This document shows, one piece after another, positions 18,253-26,750 of a stretch of 64,000 nucleotides of DNA. The stretch lies in contig JAIBBC010000001.1 in NCBI GenBank assembly GCA_019694875.1, positions 434,001 to 498,000 of the forward strand. The letters run 5' to 3'. A model generated the notes under the pieces. That model did no database searches, had not been told where the DNA came from, and was given only the letters and a program-made list of their open reading frames with translations. Position 1 is the stretch's first letter. Every line of letters starts with the position of its first letter. A program made the position numbers and the translations under genes. This DNA comes from Cyclobacteriaceae bacterium (GTDB lineage: Bacteria; Bacteroidota; Bacteroidia; Cytophagales; Cyclobacteriaceae).

Positions 18253-18263
18253 AACCCTAACGC

Positions 18264-19415
18264 GTGAACCAGATCAAAATCGGCATCGTATGTTATCCCA
18301 CATTCGGGGGTAGCGGTGTTGTAGCCACCGAGCTTGGCAAAGCGCTCGCCCAGGAAGGACACAAAGTACACTTCATCACTTACTCGCAACCGAGCCGGCT
18401 CGATTTCCTTAATGAAAATTTATTCTATCACGAAGTAAGCATCCGGTCTTATCCATTGTTTGAATATCCGCCTTATGAACTTGCACTCGCCAGTAAGATG
18501 GTGAGCGTGGTAAAAAATGAAAAGCTCGATTTATTGCACGTTCATTACGCAATTCCGCATGCATCGGCCGCATATATGGCGAAACAGATTCTGAAGTCAC
18601 ACGGCATTAACATCCCGGTCGTTACAACCTTGCACGGTACCGATATTACCCTTGTGGGGAAAGATGCATCGTACGAACCGGTTGTCACTTTCAGTATCAA
18701 TCAATCCGATGGCGTCACCGCGGTTTCGGAAGATCTCCGGAAAGAAACATATCTACACTTCAAGATCACGAATGAGATCCAGGTGATTCCTAACTTCATT
18801 GACCTGGAGAAATTCAAAAAGCAAAAGAAAGATCACTTCAAGAAAGCAATTTGCCCGAACGGTGAAATGCTGATTGTACACACCTCGAACTTCCGGAAGG
18901 TAAAACGCATTGGCGATGTAATTAAAGTATTCAACAACATCCACAAAGAAATCCCGGCCAAGCTGCTGATGATTGGAGACGGCCCCGAACGGGCCACAGC
19001 CGAAGAACAATGCCGCGAACTCAACATCTCGCAGGATGTGCGGTTCCTCGGCAAACTCGAAGCGGTCGAGGAAGTTTTATCGGTTGCCGATTTGTTTTTA
19101 ATGCCTTCTGAAAAAGAGAGCTTCGGATTGGCCGCACTTGAAGCTATGGCCTGTGAGGTTCCCGTAATTTCTTCCAATACGGGTGGTATTCCTGAACTCA
19201 ACATCAACGGTGTTACAGGCTTCATGAGCAACATCGGTGACGTGGAAGACATGACCAAAAAATCACTAATCGTGCTGGATAAAAACAACCTCCCGAAGTT
19301 CAAAGAAAATGCGCTGAAGCGCGCTCAGGAGTTCGACATCAGCCGTATTCTGCCGCTTTACGAGGCCTATTACCAGAAGGTAATGGAGAGGGCTTCGAGC
19401 CGGATTTCGGTGTGA
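18264..19415 (+). CDS. bshA: N-acetyl-alpha-D-glucosaminyl L-malate synthase BshA
   Basis: 383 residues starting with GTG at 18264. IGIVCYPTFGGSGVVATELG at the N-terminus and HVHYAIPHA, TTLHGTDITLVG, and the sugar-donor motif EKESFGLAALEAMACEVPVI are the BshA form of GT4. It joins N-acetylglucosamine from the UDP-sugar to L-malate, the first step of bacillithiol synthesis in the cytosol. Bacillithiol is the main low-weight thiol of many Bacteroidota, so bshB and bshC should exist elsewhere. It follows the GH3 fusion by 11 bases and is probably read with it. Confidence 0.94.
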   Translation: MNQIKIGIVCYPTFGGSGVVATELGKALAQEGHKVHFITYSQPSRLDFLNENLFYHEVSIRSYPLFEYPPYELALASKMVSVVKNEKLDLLHVHYAIPHASAAYMAKQILKSHGINIPVVTTLHGTDITLVGKDASYEPVVTFSINQSDGVTAVSEDLRKETYLHFKITNEIQVIPNFIDLEKFKKQKKDHFKKAICPNGEMLIVHTSNFRKVKRIGDVIKVFNNIHKEIPAKLLMIGDGPERATAEEQCRELNISQDVRFLGKLEAVEEVLSVADLFLMPSEKESFGLAALEAMACEVPVISSNTGGIPELNINGVTGFMSNIGDVEDMTKKSLIVLDKNNLPKFKENALKRAQEFDISRILPLYEAYYQKVMERASSRISV

Positions 19416-19468
19416 CAAAAGTCAGCAAAAGGTTCCCGCTAAGGGCTTCATAATGACTTTTTTACCCT

Positions 19469-19476
19469 TAAATTTG
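19469..19476 (+). promoter_or_regulatory. -7 box TAAATTTG upstream of the fatty-acid hydroxylase gene
   Basis: Exact TAnnTTTG match. It lies inside the longest open frame (which starts at 19453) and 15 bases before the ATG at 19492, so it argues for the later start. Confidence 0.5.
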
Positions 19477-19491
19477 CGCAAAATTAGTGCG

Positions 19492-20184
19492 ATGGCAGAA
19501 GTGAAACCTCAAAACAAAGGAACCAAGCAGCTTTTCAAAAGTCCCGTATTGGAAAAATTAAGCCGTACGCATATCTCCGTGCCCTTAACCGTATTTTTCT
19601 CGTACTCGGCAGTTCTTCTGTATTGGAGTGTGGTAAACACTACGCTTCCGGTTTGGCTTACGGTCGTTTTATTTTTTACCGGCATGATCTTCTTCACCTG
19701 GGTTGAATACCTCATGCACCGGTATGTTTTCCACATGGAGGTTTTTAACCAGTCGCGTGAGAAGGTGCAGTACGTCATTCATGGCGTACACCACGAGTAT
19801 CCAAAAGATAAAACCCGTCTGGCAATGCCTCCGCTGTTAAGCATCACGATTTCAACAATACTATTGCTGATTCTGCGGGTTGTTATGGGCGATTATGTAT
19901 TCGCATTCCTGCCGGGATTTTTGAGCGGATATGCGCTTTACCTGTCAGCGCATTACGTAATCCACGCGTATCAGCCTCCTAAAAACTTTCTGAAGTATCT
20001 CTGGATTAACCACGGCATCCACCACTACAAAAACGGAGAGATGGTATTTGGCGTTTCATCGCCTATGTGGGACTACATTTATGGCACTATGGATACGCCC
20101 ATCAAGCGGAAACATTCAGCGTCTGTGCGCAATTATGATGAATTGCATCCTGAGCAGCACGATCACCACCACGAAGTGAAGTAA
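19492..20184 (+). CDS. Sterol desaturase / fatty acid hydroxylase superfamily membrane protein
   Basis: 230 residues from the ATG at 19492; a start 13 codons earlier is open but sits upstream of a -7 box. Four or five membrane segments and the di-iron histidine clusters of PF04116 are present: MHRYVFHME, HGVHHEYPKD, HYVIHAYQ and NHGIHHYKNGEM. The spacing resembles the lipid 2-hydroxylase (FA2H/Scs7) branch more than sterol desaturases. A role in hydroxylating sphingolipid or other long acyl chains fits Bacteroidota, which often contain such lipids, but the substrate is not shown by the sequence. It is followed by a bidirectional terminator. Confidence 0.85.
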   Translation: MAEVKPQNKGTKQLFKSPVLEKLSRTHISVPLTVFFSYSAVLLYWSVVNTTLPVWLTVVLFFTGMIFFTWVEYLMHRYVFHMEVFNQSREKVQYVIHGVHHEYPKDKTRLAMPPLLSITISTILLLILRVVMGDYVFAFLPGFLSGYALYLSAHYVIHAYQPPKNFLKYLWINHGIHHYKNGEMVFGVSSPMWDYIYGTMDTPIKRKHSASVRNYDELHPEQHDHHHEVK

Positions 20185-20188
20185 CGAA

Positions 20189-20228
20189 AAAGCCCTTCTC
20201 CCGCGAAGCGAAAGAAGGGCCTGTTTTA
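20189..20228. terminator. Bidirectional terminator between converging genes
   Basis: Stem GCCCTTCT at 20192-20199 and AGAAGGGC at 20213-20220. A run of T follows on the minus strand (complement of AAAA before 20191) and TTTT on the plus strand at 20224-20227. It serves both the hydroxylase gene and the small lipoprotein gene. Confidence 0.85.
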
Positions 20229-20243
20229 CTGTATTTTCAGTCC

Positions 20244-20369
20244 TTAAATTCTTGATTGTTTCACCGGCTGGGCTTTTGGAGCCTTGCTATAGGTGGGACA
20301 GGTATAGCTCGCGCACGATGCCAGAGTAAAAGCCGCTAATACAACAATTGCCAGTAATGTTCTTTTCAT
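20244..20369 (-). CDS. Small lipoprotein, 41 residues
   Basis: A 41-residue frame: MKRTLLAIVVLAAFTLASC is a textbook lipoprotein signal (lipobox LASC, Cys19), followed by a mature part of only 23 residues that contains SYTCPTYSKAPK and ends VKQSRI. It has its own -7 box 25 bases upstream and a terminator 16 bases downstream, so it is a complete small transcription unit. Short lipoproteins with a CPxY-type mature part are common in Cytophagales as far as I know; no function is established. The cysteine in the mature part could allow a disulfide. Confidence 0.8.
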   Translation of the reverse strand: MKRTLLAIVVLAAFTLASCASYTCPTYSKAPKAQPVKQSRI

Positions 20370-20393
20370 GCTTCTGAATTTGGTTGACAAACA

Positions 20394-20401
20394 CAAAAGT
20401 A
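20394..20401 (-). promoter_or_regulatory. -7 box TACTTTTG of the small lipoprotein gene
   Basis: Exact TAnnTTTG match on the minus strand, 24 bases before the ATG at 20369. No convincing TTTG element is found 19-21 bases further upstream. Confidence 0.45.
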
Positions 20402-20539
20402 ACCCCATTTTACCGTAGGAACGTTCCGCTCAGCCTAAAAATTATTCCGCTGGCCCTCTAAAACCGTATTTTTTCACGTTTGCCGAACAGAAAGCCGTTA
20501 ATATTGGTTTTATTAGAACTTATCGCGATTTAATAACAG

Positions 20540-21637
20540 ATGTTAGGACACCGCTTCACGCAGTATACGCCTCCCCCGGAACAGGGTAAAAGTGATTTCG
20601 ACAAGCTCCATAAGATATTTATGCAACTGGTGCTGATTACGTCCGGGAACGTGGGCGAAGCGCTTTCCTGGCTCACCGAACTGGACAAACAATACGGCTT
20701 AACCAATCCCAACTATGGAATTGGCGACTTTATCGAACAACTTAAGCGCGAAGGCTATATCACCGATGAAGGCCCGAAAGGCGAGTTCAGACTGAACGCA
20801 AAAAGTGAACAAAGTCTTCGCAATTCTGCACTCGAAGAAATCTTTGGAAAGCTGAAAAAGTCCAAAGGCGGAGAGCACCAAACATTGCATACCGGTCGTG
20901 ATGGCGAACAAACCACCGAAAGACGGGAGTATGAGTTTGGCGATACATTGGAGCAAATCTCGGTAACCGATTCACTTCGCAACGCACAGATAAATCATGG
21001 CGTTGATAATTTCTTCATGACTGAGAATGACCTTGAAGTGATGGAGAGTGAATTCAAGGCACAAACGTCAACCGTGCTGATGATCGATATCTCACACTCC
21101 ATGATTCTTTATGGAGAAGATCGCATCACACCGGCTAAAAAAGTCGCGATGGCCTTGTCGGAACTGATTACGAAAAAATACCCGAAGGATACGCTTGATA
21201 TTCTTGTGTTTGGCGATGATGCCTGGCAAATTGAAATCAAAGACCTTCCCTACTTGCAGGTTGGGCCGTATCACACGAATACTGTTGCCGGACTTGAGCT
21301 TGGCATGGACATCCTTCGCAGGAGAAAGAACCCGAACAAGCAGGTGTTTATGATCACCGATGGGAAACCTACGTGTATCAAAGAAGGTATTAAGTACTAT
21401 AAGAACAGCTTCGGGCTTGACACAAAAATCCTGAACAAGACTTACACACTGGCTGCCCAACTGAAAAAACTTAAAATACCGGTTACAACATTCATGATTG
21501 CCACCGATCCTTACTTGAAATCCTTCGTGCGTGAATTCACCAAAATCAATAATGGTAACGCATATTACAGCGGGCTCGAAGGCTTGGGCAACCTCGTATT
21601 CGAAGACTTTAAAAAGAACAGACGTAAATCACTATAG
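20540..21637 (+). CDS. VWA-domain protein, partner of the downstream AAA ATPase
   Basis: 365 residues, no signal peptide. The first 170 residues are mostly helical and charged; then a von Willebrand factor A domain with the metal site D183-I-S-H-S187 and the later VFMITDGKPT motif. Such cytosolic VWA proteins work with MoxR-type AAA+ ATPases as metal-insertion or remodelling pairs (as in cobalt or magnesium chelatase and the RavA-ViaA pair). The AAA gene follows 86 bases later on the same strand, which supports this. The client protein is unknown. Confidence 0.85.
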   Translation: MLGHRFTQYTPPPEQGKSDFDKLHKIFMQLVLITSGNVGEALSWLTELDKQYGLTNPNYGIGDFIEQLKREGYITDEGPKGEFRLNAKSEQSLRNSALEEIFGKLKKSKGGEHQTLHTGRDGEQTTERREYEFGDTLEQISVTDSLRNAQINHGVDNFFMTENDLEVMESEFKAQTSTVLMIDISHSMILYGEDRITPAKKVAMALSELITKKYPKDTLDILVFGDDAWQIEIKDLPYLQVGPYHTNTVAGLELGMDILRRRKNPNKQVFMITDGKPTCIKEGIKYYKNSFGLDTKILNKTYTLAAQLKKLKIPVTTFMIATDPYLKSFVREFTKINNGNAYYSGLEGLGNLVFEDFKKNRRKSL

Positions 21638-21723
21638 ATAAGCGTTAATAGTTATTAGTTATGGTTCAAAAACTATATCTGATAAGATTTAACGGATTTT
21701 AACGGATAACGATTAACCAAAAG
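21638..21723. repeat. Self-similar intergenic tract between VWA and AAA genes
   Basis: Eighty-six bases made of imperfect copies of short words: GTTAATAGTTATTAGTTATGG on the left, and AACGGATTTTAACGGATAACG on the right half. No hairpin terminator was seen, so read-through from the VWA gene into the AAA gene is likely. Confidence 0.5.
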
Positions 21724-23238
21724 ATGAAACAAGCAAAAACCCTTGGGGAGCTTAAAGCTTCCGGCTATCAATCGAAGTCAATTAAAACAGAGCTTCGCGA
21801 GAATCTCATCAAAAAATTAAAGAATAAAGAAACAGTGTTTGCGGGAATTTGGGGTTATGAAGAAACCGTTATCCCCGACCTGGAACGCGCCATCCTGGCC
21901 GGTCATGATGTGAACCTGTTAGGCTTACGCGGACAGGCTAAAACCCGGTTGGCCCGATTGATGGTACAATTGCTGGACGAATACATCCCGGTAGTGGAAG
22001 GTTCGGAACTTAATGACGATCCGCTTCAACCATTGTCGCGATATGCAAAAGACAAACTTGCCGAACTGGGCGACAACACACCCATCGCCTGGCTTCACCG
22101 CGATGAACGCTATTCCGAAAAACTTGCTACGCCCGATGTTTCCATTGCCGATTTGATTGGTGATGTAGATCCGATCAAAGCTGCTTCGCTCAAGCTGCCG
22201 TATTCAGACGAACGTGTAATCCACTTCGGGTTAATTCCGCGCTCAAACCGCAGTATTTTCGTTATCAATGAATTGCCCGATCTCCAGGCGCGCATCCAGG
22301 TGGCCTTGTTTAACATTCTACAGGAAGGTGACATCCAAATCCGTGGCTTTAAGATTCGCATGCCATTGGATTTGCAATTCGTGTTTACAGCAAACCCTGA
22401 AGACTATACCAATCGCGGGAGTATTGTAACGCCTTTAAAGGACCGCATCGACAGCCAGATTATTACGCACTATCCAAAAACGCTGGACATCGGAAAACGA
22501 ATCACGCAACAGGAAGCCAACCTGAAACCGGAACAGAAATCGATCACGGTACACGAACTCGCAAAAGACCTGATTGAACAGATTGCATTCGAAGCACGCA
22601 AGAGTGAGTTCATTGATGCGAAGAGTGGAGTATCAGCGCGCTTGACAATTTCTGCTTATGAGAACCTCGTGGCAGCTGCCGAACGCAGAAGCATCATTAA
22701 CGGTGAAAAGAACACTTCGATCCGCGTAAGCGACTTTATTGGGGTGGTGCCTGCCATAACCGGAAAAGTGGAATTGGTTTACGAAGGCGAGCAGGAAGGT
22801 CCCGGGATTGTTGCACAAAACCTCATCGGTAAAGCAATCCGCACCCAGTTCATGAATTATTTTCCCGATCCCGACAAATTCCGGAAACAGAAGGAAAAAA
22901 GTCCGTACAAAAAGATCTCCGACTGGTTCAGCGAAGGAAACAAGATTGATTTGTTGCACGACATGAATCAGGCTGACTTTGAAAAAGCCCTGAAAAGTGT
23001 TCCCGGTCTTGCCGATCTGATCAAAGAATATCAGAAAGCCCAGCCGGAAGCTGTTAAATTGTTCTTAATGGAATTTGCGCTGCATGGGTTGGCTGAGTAT
23101 AGCCTGATCAGCAAACATAATCTGACAGCCGGAAATCAGTTCAAGGATCTGCTGAGCAGCATGTTTACGTTACCGAAAAATTTTACGGAAGACGATGAAG
23201 ACGATGATGAAGCAATCGGTGGCAGCAGAAGACGTTAA
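21724..23238 (+). CDS. MoxR/Mg-chelatase-like AAA+ ATPase
   Basis: 504 residues. Walker A is GLRGQAKT at residues 67-74 (K73). The Walker B region reads IFVINELPDL, with N182-E183 in place of the usual DE; I believe this NE form is shared across this subfamily. Then come QVALFNILQEGD and FVFTANPEDYTNRG (sensor 1) and PLKDRIDSQI (arginine finger), as in BchI/ChlI-type enzymes. The C-terminal 100 residues form a helical lid and an acidic tail (EDDEDDDEAIG). With the VWA protein it should form a two-part remodelling machine in the cytosol. The substrate is unknown. Confidence 0.88.
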   Translation: MKQAKTLGELKASGYQSKSIKTELRENLIKKLKNKETVFAGIWGYEETVIPDLERAILAGHDVNLLGLRGQAKTRLARLMVQLLDEYIPVVEGSELNDDPLQPLSRYAKDKLAELGDNTPIAWLHRDERYSEKLATPDVSIADLIGDVDPIKAASLKLPYSDERVIHFGLIPRSNRSIFVINELPDLQARIQVALFNILQEGDIQIRGFKIRMPLDLQFVFTANPEDYTNRGSIVTPLKDRIDSQIITHYPKTLDIGKRITQQEANLKPEQKSITVHELAKDLIEQIAFEARKSEFIDAKSGVSARLTISAYENLVAAAERRSIINGEKNTSIRVSDFIGVVPAITGKVELVYEGEQEGPGIVAQNLIGKAIRTQFMNYFPDPDKFRKQKEKSPYKKISDWFSEGNKIDLLHDMNQADFEKALKSVPGLADLIKEYQKAQPEAVKLFLMEFALHGLAEYSLISKHNLTAGNQFKDLLSSMFTLPKNFTEDDEDDDEAIGGSRRR

Positions 23239-23362
23239 CAGACCTTCTTAACACTTCCTTAATGCGGGGACGATAAAGGTATAAAAAAAATTCACTTTTT
23301 ATCCTCTTTCAAGTTCGGATTGGTTTTCAGTACATTTAGTCAACCAAGTTCTTTGTGCAGGT

Positions 23363-24706
23363 ATGTCGAAAACCCAAAAGGAGAAGAAGATCTTCGTGCT
23401 GGATACTTCTGTTATCATCTATGAACACAATTCCATCCTCAACTTTGCCGAACACGATATAGGAATTCCGATCACTGTTCTGGAAGAACTCGACAATTTT
23501 AAGAAAGGCAACGATACCAAAAATTTTGAAGCTCGGGAGTTCATCCGACTGATCGACAAGCTTGCCAAGGGCCAGATGCTTCATAACTGGAACCCGCTCA
23601 ATGGCAAAAGCAAAGGTAATTTTAAAGTTATCATGGATACCAGCGGCACCGAGCGGGTGGATGCCAACAAGGTTTTCAACGAAGACAAAGCCGATCACCG
23701 GATACTGAACGCTGCGCTTTCGCTTCAAAAAGAAGAAAAAGGCCGCAGGGTTATCCTGGTTTCCAAAGATGTAAATCTCCGCTTGAAGGCCATGTCGCTT
23801 GGCCTGCTGGCAGAAGACTACACCACGGGTAAGGTTCAGAATATTTCTTCGCTCTATACCGGGCGAACCGTGATCGAAGATGTTGATGCGAACATGATCA
23901 ATCTTTTGTACGACAAAGGATATTGTCCGCCCAAAGAGATTCTGGGTAAGCTTGAGCCGGAAAAGAATCATTTCTATATTCTAAAAAGCGGAAAGAAGTC
24001 GGTGTTAGCCTACTACAATCCGTATAACGAAATGATCGAGCAGGTTGAAAAGCGCTCGGTTTACGGAATCAAGCCGCGCAATGCCGAACAAACCTTCGCC
24101 ATTCATGCCGTGATGAAACCTGAAATAAAACTTGTTTCGATTCAGGGTGTAGCGGGTACCGGAAAAACACTTCTCGCCCTTGCGGGAGCATTGGAGCAGA
24201 AGCGCGAGTTCAAGCAGATTTACCTGGCAAGGCCGATTGTTCCATTGAGCAATAAAGACATTGGATATTTGCCGGGTGATATTAAGTCGAAGCTCAATCC
24301 TTACATGGAGCCGTTGTGGGATAATCTGAAGTACATTCAGAACCAGTACAGCGAAACCGACAAGGAGTATTCCAAAATCACGGAAATGGTGAATCAGGAA
24401 AAGCTGGTAATCACACCATTAGCATATATCCGTGGCCGGAGCTTGTCGAATATCTGTTTCATTGTTGATGAAGCGCAGAACCTGACGCCTCATGAAGTGA
24501 AAACGATCATCACGCGCGCAGGTGAGAACACCAAATTCATTTTTACAGGAGATATTTATCAGATCGATACGCCATACCTTGATTCACAAAGTAACGGACT
24601 TTCGTATTTGATCGACCGGTTAAAGAACCACGAGTTGTACGCGCACATCACGCTTGAAAAAGGCGAGCGCTCCGAGTTGGCAAACCTCGCCAACCACCTT
24701 TTGTAA
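23363..24706 (+). CDS. PhoH2-type protein: PIN RNase domain fused to PhoH ATPase
   Basis: 447 residues. The N-terminal PIN domain starts at FVLDTSVIIYEHN (D14) with the later acidic residues in EDKADHRIL. The C-terminal PhoH ATPase has Walker A GVAGTGKT at 262-269, FIVDEAQN as Walker B and FTGD as motif III. Studied PhoH2 proteins unwind and cut RNA. The gene follows the AAA gene by 124 bases and ends at a bidirectional hairpin. Whether it is linked in function to the VWA/AAA pair is not known. Confidence 0.92.
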   Translation: MSKTQKEKKIFVLDTSVIIYEHNSILNFAEHDIGIPITVLEELDNFKKGNDTKNFEAREFIRLIDKLAKGQMLHNWNPLNGKSKGNFKVIMDTSGTERVDANKVFNEDKADHRILNAALSLQKEEKGRRVILVSKDVNLRLKAMSLGLLAEDYTTGKVQNISSLYTGRTVIEDVDANMINLLYDKGYCPPKEILGKLEPEKNHFYILKSGKKSVLAYYNPYNEMIEQVEKRSVYGIKPRNAEQTFAIHAVMKPEIKLVSIQGVAGTGKTLLALAGALEQKREFKQIYLARPIVPLSNKDIGYLPGDIKSKLNPYMEPLWDNLKYIQNQYSETDKEYSKITEMVNQEKLVITPLAYIRGRSLSNICFIVDEAQNLTPHEVKTIITRAGENTKFIFTGDIYQIDTPYLDSQSNGLSYLIDRLKNHELYAHITLEKGERSELANLANHLL

Positions 24707-24726
24707 CTGAACTGTGATAAAAAAAC

Positions 24727-24755
24727 AAAAGGGATGCAGTTGCATCCCTTTTTTA
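24727..24755. terminator. Bidirectional terminator between phoH2 and sucD
   Basis: Stem GGGATGCA at 24731-24738 and TGCATCCC at 24741-24748, flanked by A4 on the left and T6 on the right, so it can end transcripts from both converging genes. Confidence 0.9.
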
Positions 24756-24772
24756 TTTATAGTTGATGTGAC

Positions 24773-25654
24773 TTACTTCTTCTTTAACACCTTCACGATT
24801 GTATCCCCGATTTCAGCCGGTGATTCCACTACGTGGATGCCACATTCGCGCATGATTTTCATTTTCGCTGCAGCGGTATCTTCCGCTCCGCCAATGATGG
24901 CACCCGCATGGCCCATTCTTCTTCCCGGAGGAGCTGTCTGGCCTGCAATGAATCCAACAACCGGTTTCTTATTTCCGGTTTCTTTAATCCAGCGGGCAGC
25001 AGTAGGCTCGTAGTTACCTCCAATCTCTCCGATCATGACAATCGCGTCTGTCTCAGGATCGTTCATCAGCATTTCCACGGCATCTTTGGTTGGTGTTCCG
25101 ATAATCGGGTCGCCTCCGATACCAATGGCAGTGGAGATTCCCAAACCAGCCTTCACGATCTGGTCTGCTGCTTCGTATGTTAACGTTCCTGATTTTGACA
25201 CAACTCCGATACGGCCTTTCTTAAACACGAAGCCCGGCATGATACCAACCTTCGCCTCCCCCGGAGTAATTACTCCCGGACAGTTCGGCCCGATCAGCAC
25301 AACATCTTTTTTGTTCTTGAGATATTTCTTGGCCACCATCATATCCTTAACCGGAATGCCTTCCGTGATTGTGATGACTACTTTAATTCCCGCTTCAGTT
25401 GCTTCCATAATCGCGTCCGCTGCGAAAGCCGGGGGCACAAAAATGATGGTTACGTCTGCACCGGTTTTTTCAACAGCTTCTTTTACCGTGTTAAACACCG
25501 GGCGACCGAGGTGTTCAGTTCCTCCTTTGCCAGGCGTTACTCCGCCTACAACGTTGGTACCATATTCAATCATTTGACCGGCATGGAAAGAACCTTCCGA
25601 TCCGGTGAAGCCCTGTACAATAACCCGGGAATTTTTATTTACTAATACGCTCAT
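24773..25654 (-). CDS. sucD: Succinyl-CoA synthetase alpha subunit
   Basis: 293 residues, normal for SucD. The CoA-binding Rossmann part ([22 protein letters not shown]) is followed by the ligase part with the phosphorylated histidine H249 in [10 protein letters not shown]. With SucC it makes ATP or GTP from succinyl-CoA in the citric acid cycle. sucC is not adjacent, which is common in Bacteroidota. It is transcribed alone: there is a full TTTG-19-TATTTTTG promoter in front and hairpins on both sides. Confidence 0.97.
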   Translation of the reverse strand: MSVLVNKNSRVIVQGFTGSEGSFHAGQMIEYGTNVVGGVTPGKGGTEHLGRPVFNTVKEAVEKTGADVTIIFVPPAFAADAIMEATEAGIKVVITITEGIPVKDMMVAKKYLKNKKDVVLIGPNCPGVITPGEAKVGIMPGFVFKKGRIGVVSKSGTLTYEAADQIVKAGLGISTAIGIGGDPIIGTPTKDAVEMLMNDPETDAIVMIGEIGGNYEPTAARWIKETGNKKPVVGFIAGQTAPPGRRMGHAGAIIGGAEDTAAAKMKIMRECGIHVVESPAEIGDTIVKVLKKK

Positions 25655-25674
25655 GGAGGTGTTTTTGAACCCTA

Positions 25675-25705
25675 CAAAAATAGGATATAAAACGGCTCTG
25701 CCAAA
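25675..25705 (-). promoter_or_regulatory. Bacteroidota-type promoter of sucD
   Basis: -33 element TTTG (complement of 25702-25705) and -7 element TATTTTTG (complement of 25675-25682) with exactly 19 bases between them. Both match the consensus fully. The leader would be about 20 bases long and has no Shine-Dalgarno sequence. Confidence 0.8.
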
Positions 25706-25714
25706 CCAGTTTTT

Positions 25715-25756
25715 AAAACAGAAAGGCCCGACTTACGGTGTGTAAATCAGGCCTTT
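25715..25756 (-). terminator. Terminator after the first FecR-like gene
   Basis: A 15-base-pair stem with two G-U pairs, arms at 25742-25756 and 25722-25736 and a five-base loop, followed on the minus strand by CTGTTTT. Part of the downstream sequence overlaps the start of the sucD promoter region. Confidence 0.85.
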
Positions 25757-25775
25757 GCTTATGACTTAAGGATGA

Positions 25776-26672
25776 CTACTTAAATTCCATTCTTGTGAGA
25801 AATTCCTCGTACGCTGCTTTATAAAGTTCCACGTCAGGGGCGAGTGCTGCAGCTTGATGATACGCAGTAAGCGCATCGATCAACAAGAGATTTTCTTCAT
25901 AGAATCCTGCCAACAGGTATTGACCAAGTGCAGTATTTTGATCAATCGAACCTTTCACCTGATTATAAGCTGCCGCAATTTTGTCGCGATCAGCGGTACG
26001 CAACTTCTTAATTGTGTACGCTTTAGAGCCCTGGCCCGGAGTGTTCTTTGAAACAACCCGCACAAGAATCAAATTGTCTTTCTGGAATTTTCCTTCATTA
26101 ATAGCGATAGTAAAACTTGGCTTGTCCGTTTCGAAACGACCCAGCTCTTCCTCCATGAAATTCGAAAAAATTATCACATACGGAGCCTTAACCTCATCCG
26201 AAGTCCACTCCAGGTAAATTTTATCACCATAAACATCAGACTTCTCTGAACCCGGCAAATAAACAAGAACCATGTCCTTTATTGTACGCTCGACTGCCCC
26301 GGTTGCACCAAGCCTTACCTTTTTGTCCTCATTCTTGCTGAGAATAAAATCAGTGTACTTATTTAACGCACCTGCCTTTTTGGGAAGACGACTTACCAGT
26401 GCGGAAACTTTGTAATCGCCTGCCTCCTTAACTTCCAGTGGTGTGCCATTTTCATGAATTAATGCCAGGTAGCTGTTTTCTGATACCTTAACCTCGTCAC
26501 TGGCTTTAAGTGATGCGCCAATTTTGAGCGTCTGCCAGGTTTCGGAGGTCTTCACCTCCGTTTTCCCTTTACTAACAAGCACCTTAAATGTGAAGGGAGC
26601 ATTTTGGGCAAATGCGACATTACCAAGACAGATTAGAGCCAGAACAACAAATAGGGTTGAATTTATTTTCAT
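25776..26672 (-). CDS. Secreted FecR-like domain protein with C-terminal TPR, copy 1
   Basis: 298 residues with signal peptide (LFVVLALICLGNVAFAQ). Residues 27-90 look like a FecR-type beta domain (VLVSKGKTEVKTSETWQTLKIGASL and the later LEVKEAGDYKV). LNKYTDFILSKN, LGATGAVER and a middle beta region follow. The last 70 residues carry a TPR-like helix pair (LAGFYEEN, ALTAYHQAAALAPDVELY). The next gene upstream encodes a paralogue with the same layout, and the one before it a CHASE2 protein. The three probably work together in the envelope; the function is unknown. It has its own terminator. Confidence 0.72.
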   Translation of the reverse strand: MKINSTLFVVLALICLGNVAFAQNAPFTFKVLVSKGKTEVKTSETWQTLKIGASLKASDEVKVSENSYLALIHENGTPLEVKEAGDYKVSALVSRLPKKAGALNKYTDFILSKNEDKKVRLGATGAVERTIKDMVLVYLPGSEKSDVYGDKIYLEWTSDEVKAPYVIIFSNFMEEELGRFETDKPSFTIAINEGKFQKDNLILVRVVSKNTPGQGSKAYTIKKLRTADRDKIAAAYNQVKGSIDQNTALGQYLLAGFYEENLLLIDALTAYHQAAALAPDVELYKAAYEEFLTRMEFK

Positions 26673-26701
26673 GTTAAAATTTATGACCTCTTTAAAAACG
26701 T

Positions 26702-26729
26702 AAAAAAGCCGCCCGGGTTAAGAGCGGCT
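26702..26729 (-). terminator. Terminator after the second FecR-like gene
   Basis: Stem AGCCGC at 26707-26712 and GCGGCT at 26724-26729, followed on the minus strand by six T (complement of 26702-26707). Confidence 0.85.
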
Positions 26730-26750
26730 CCTCTTTGTGATTCAATTTTC

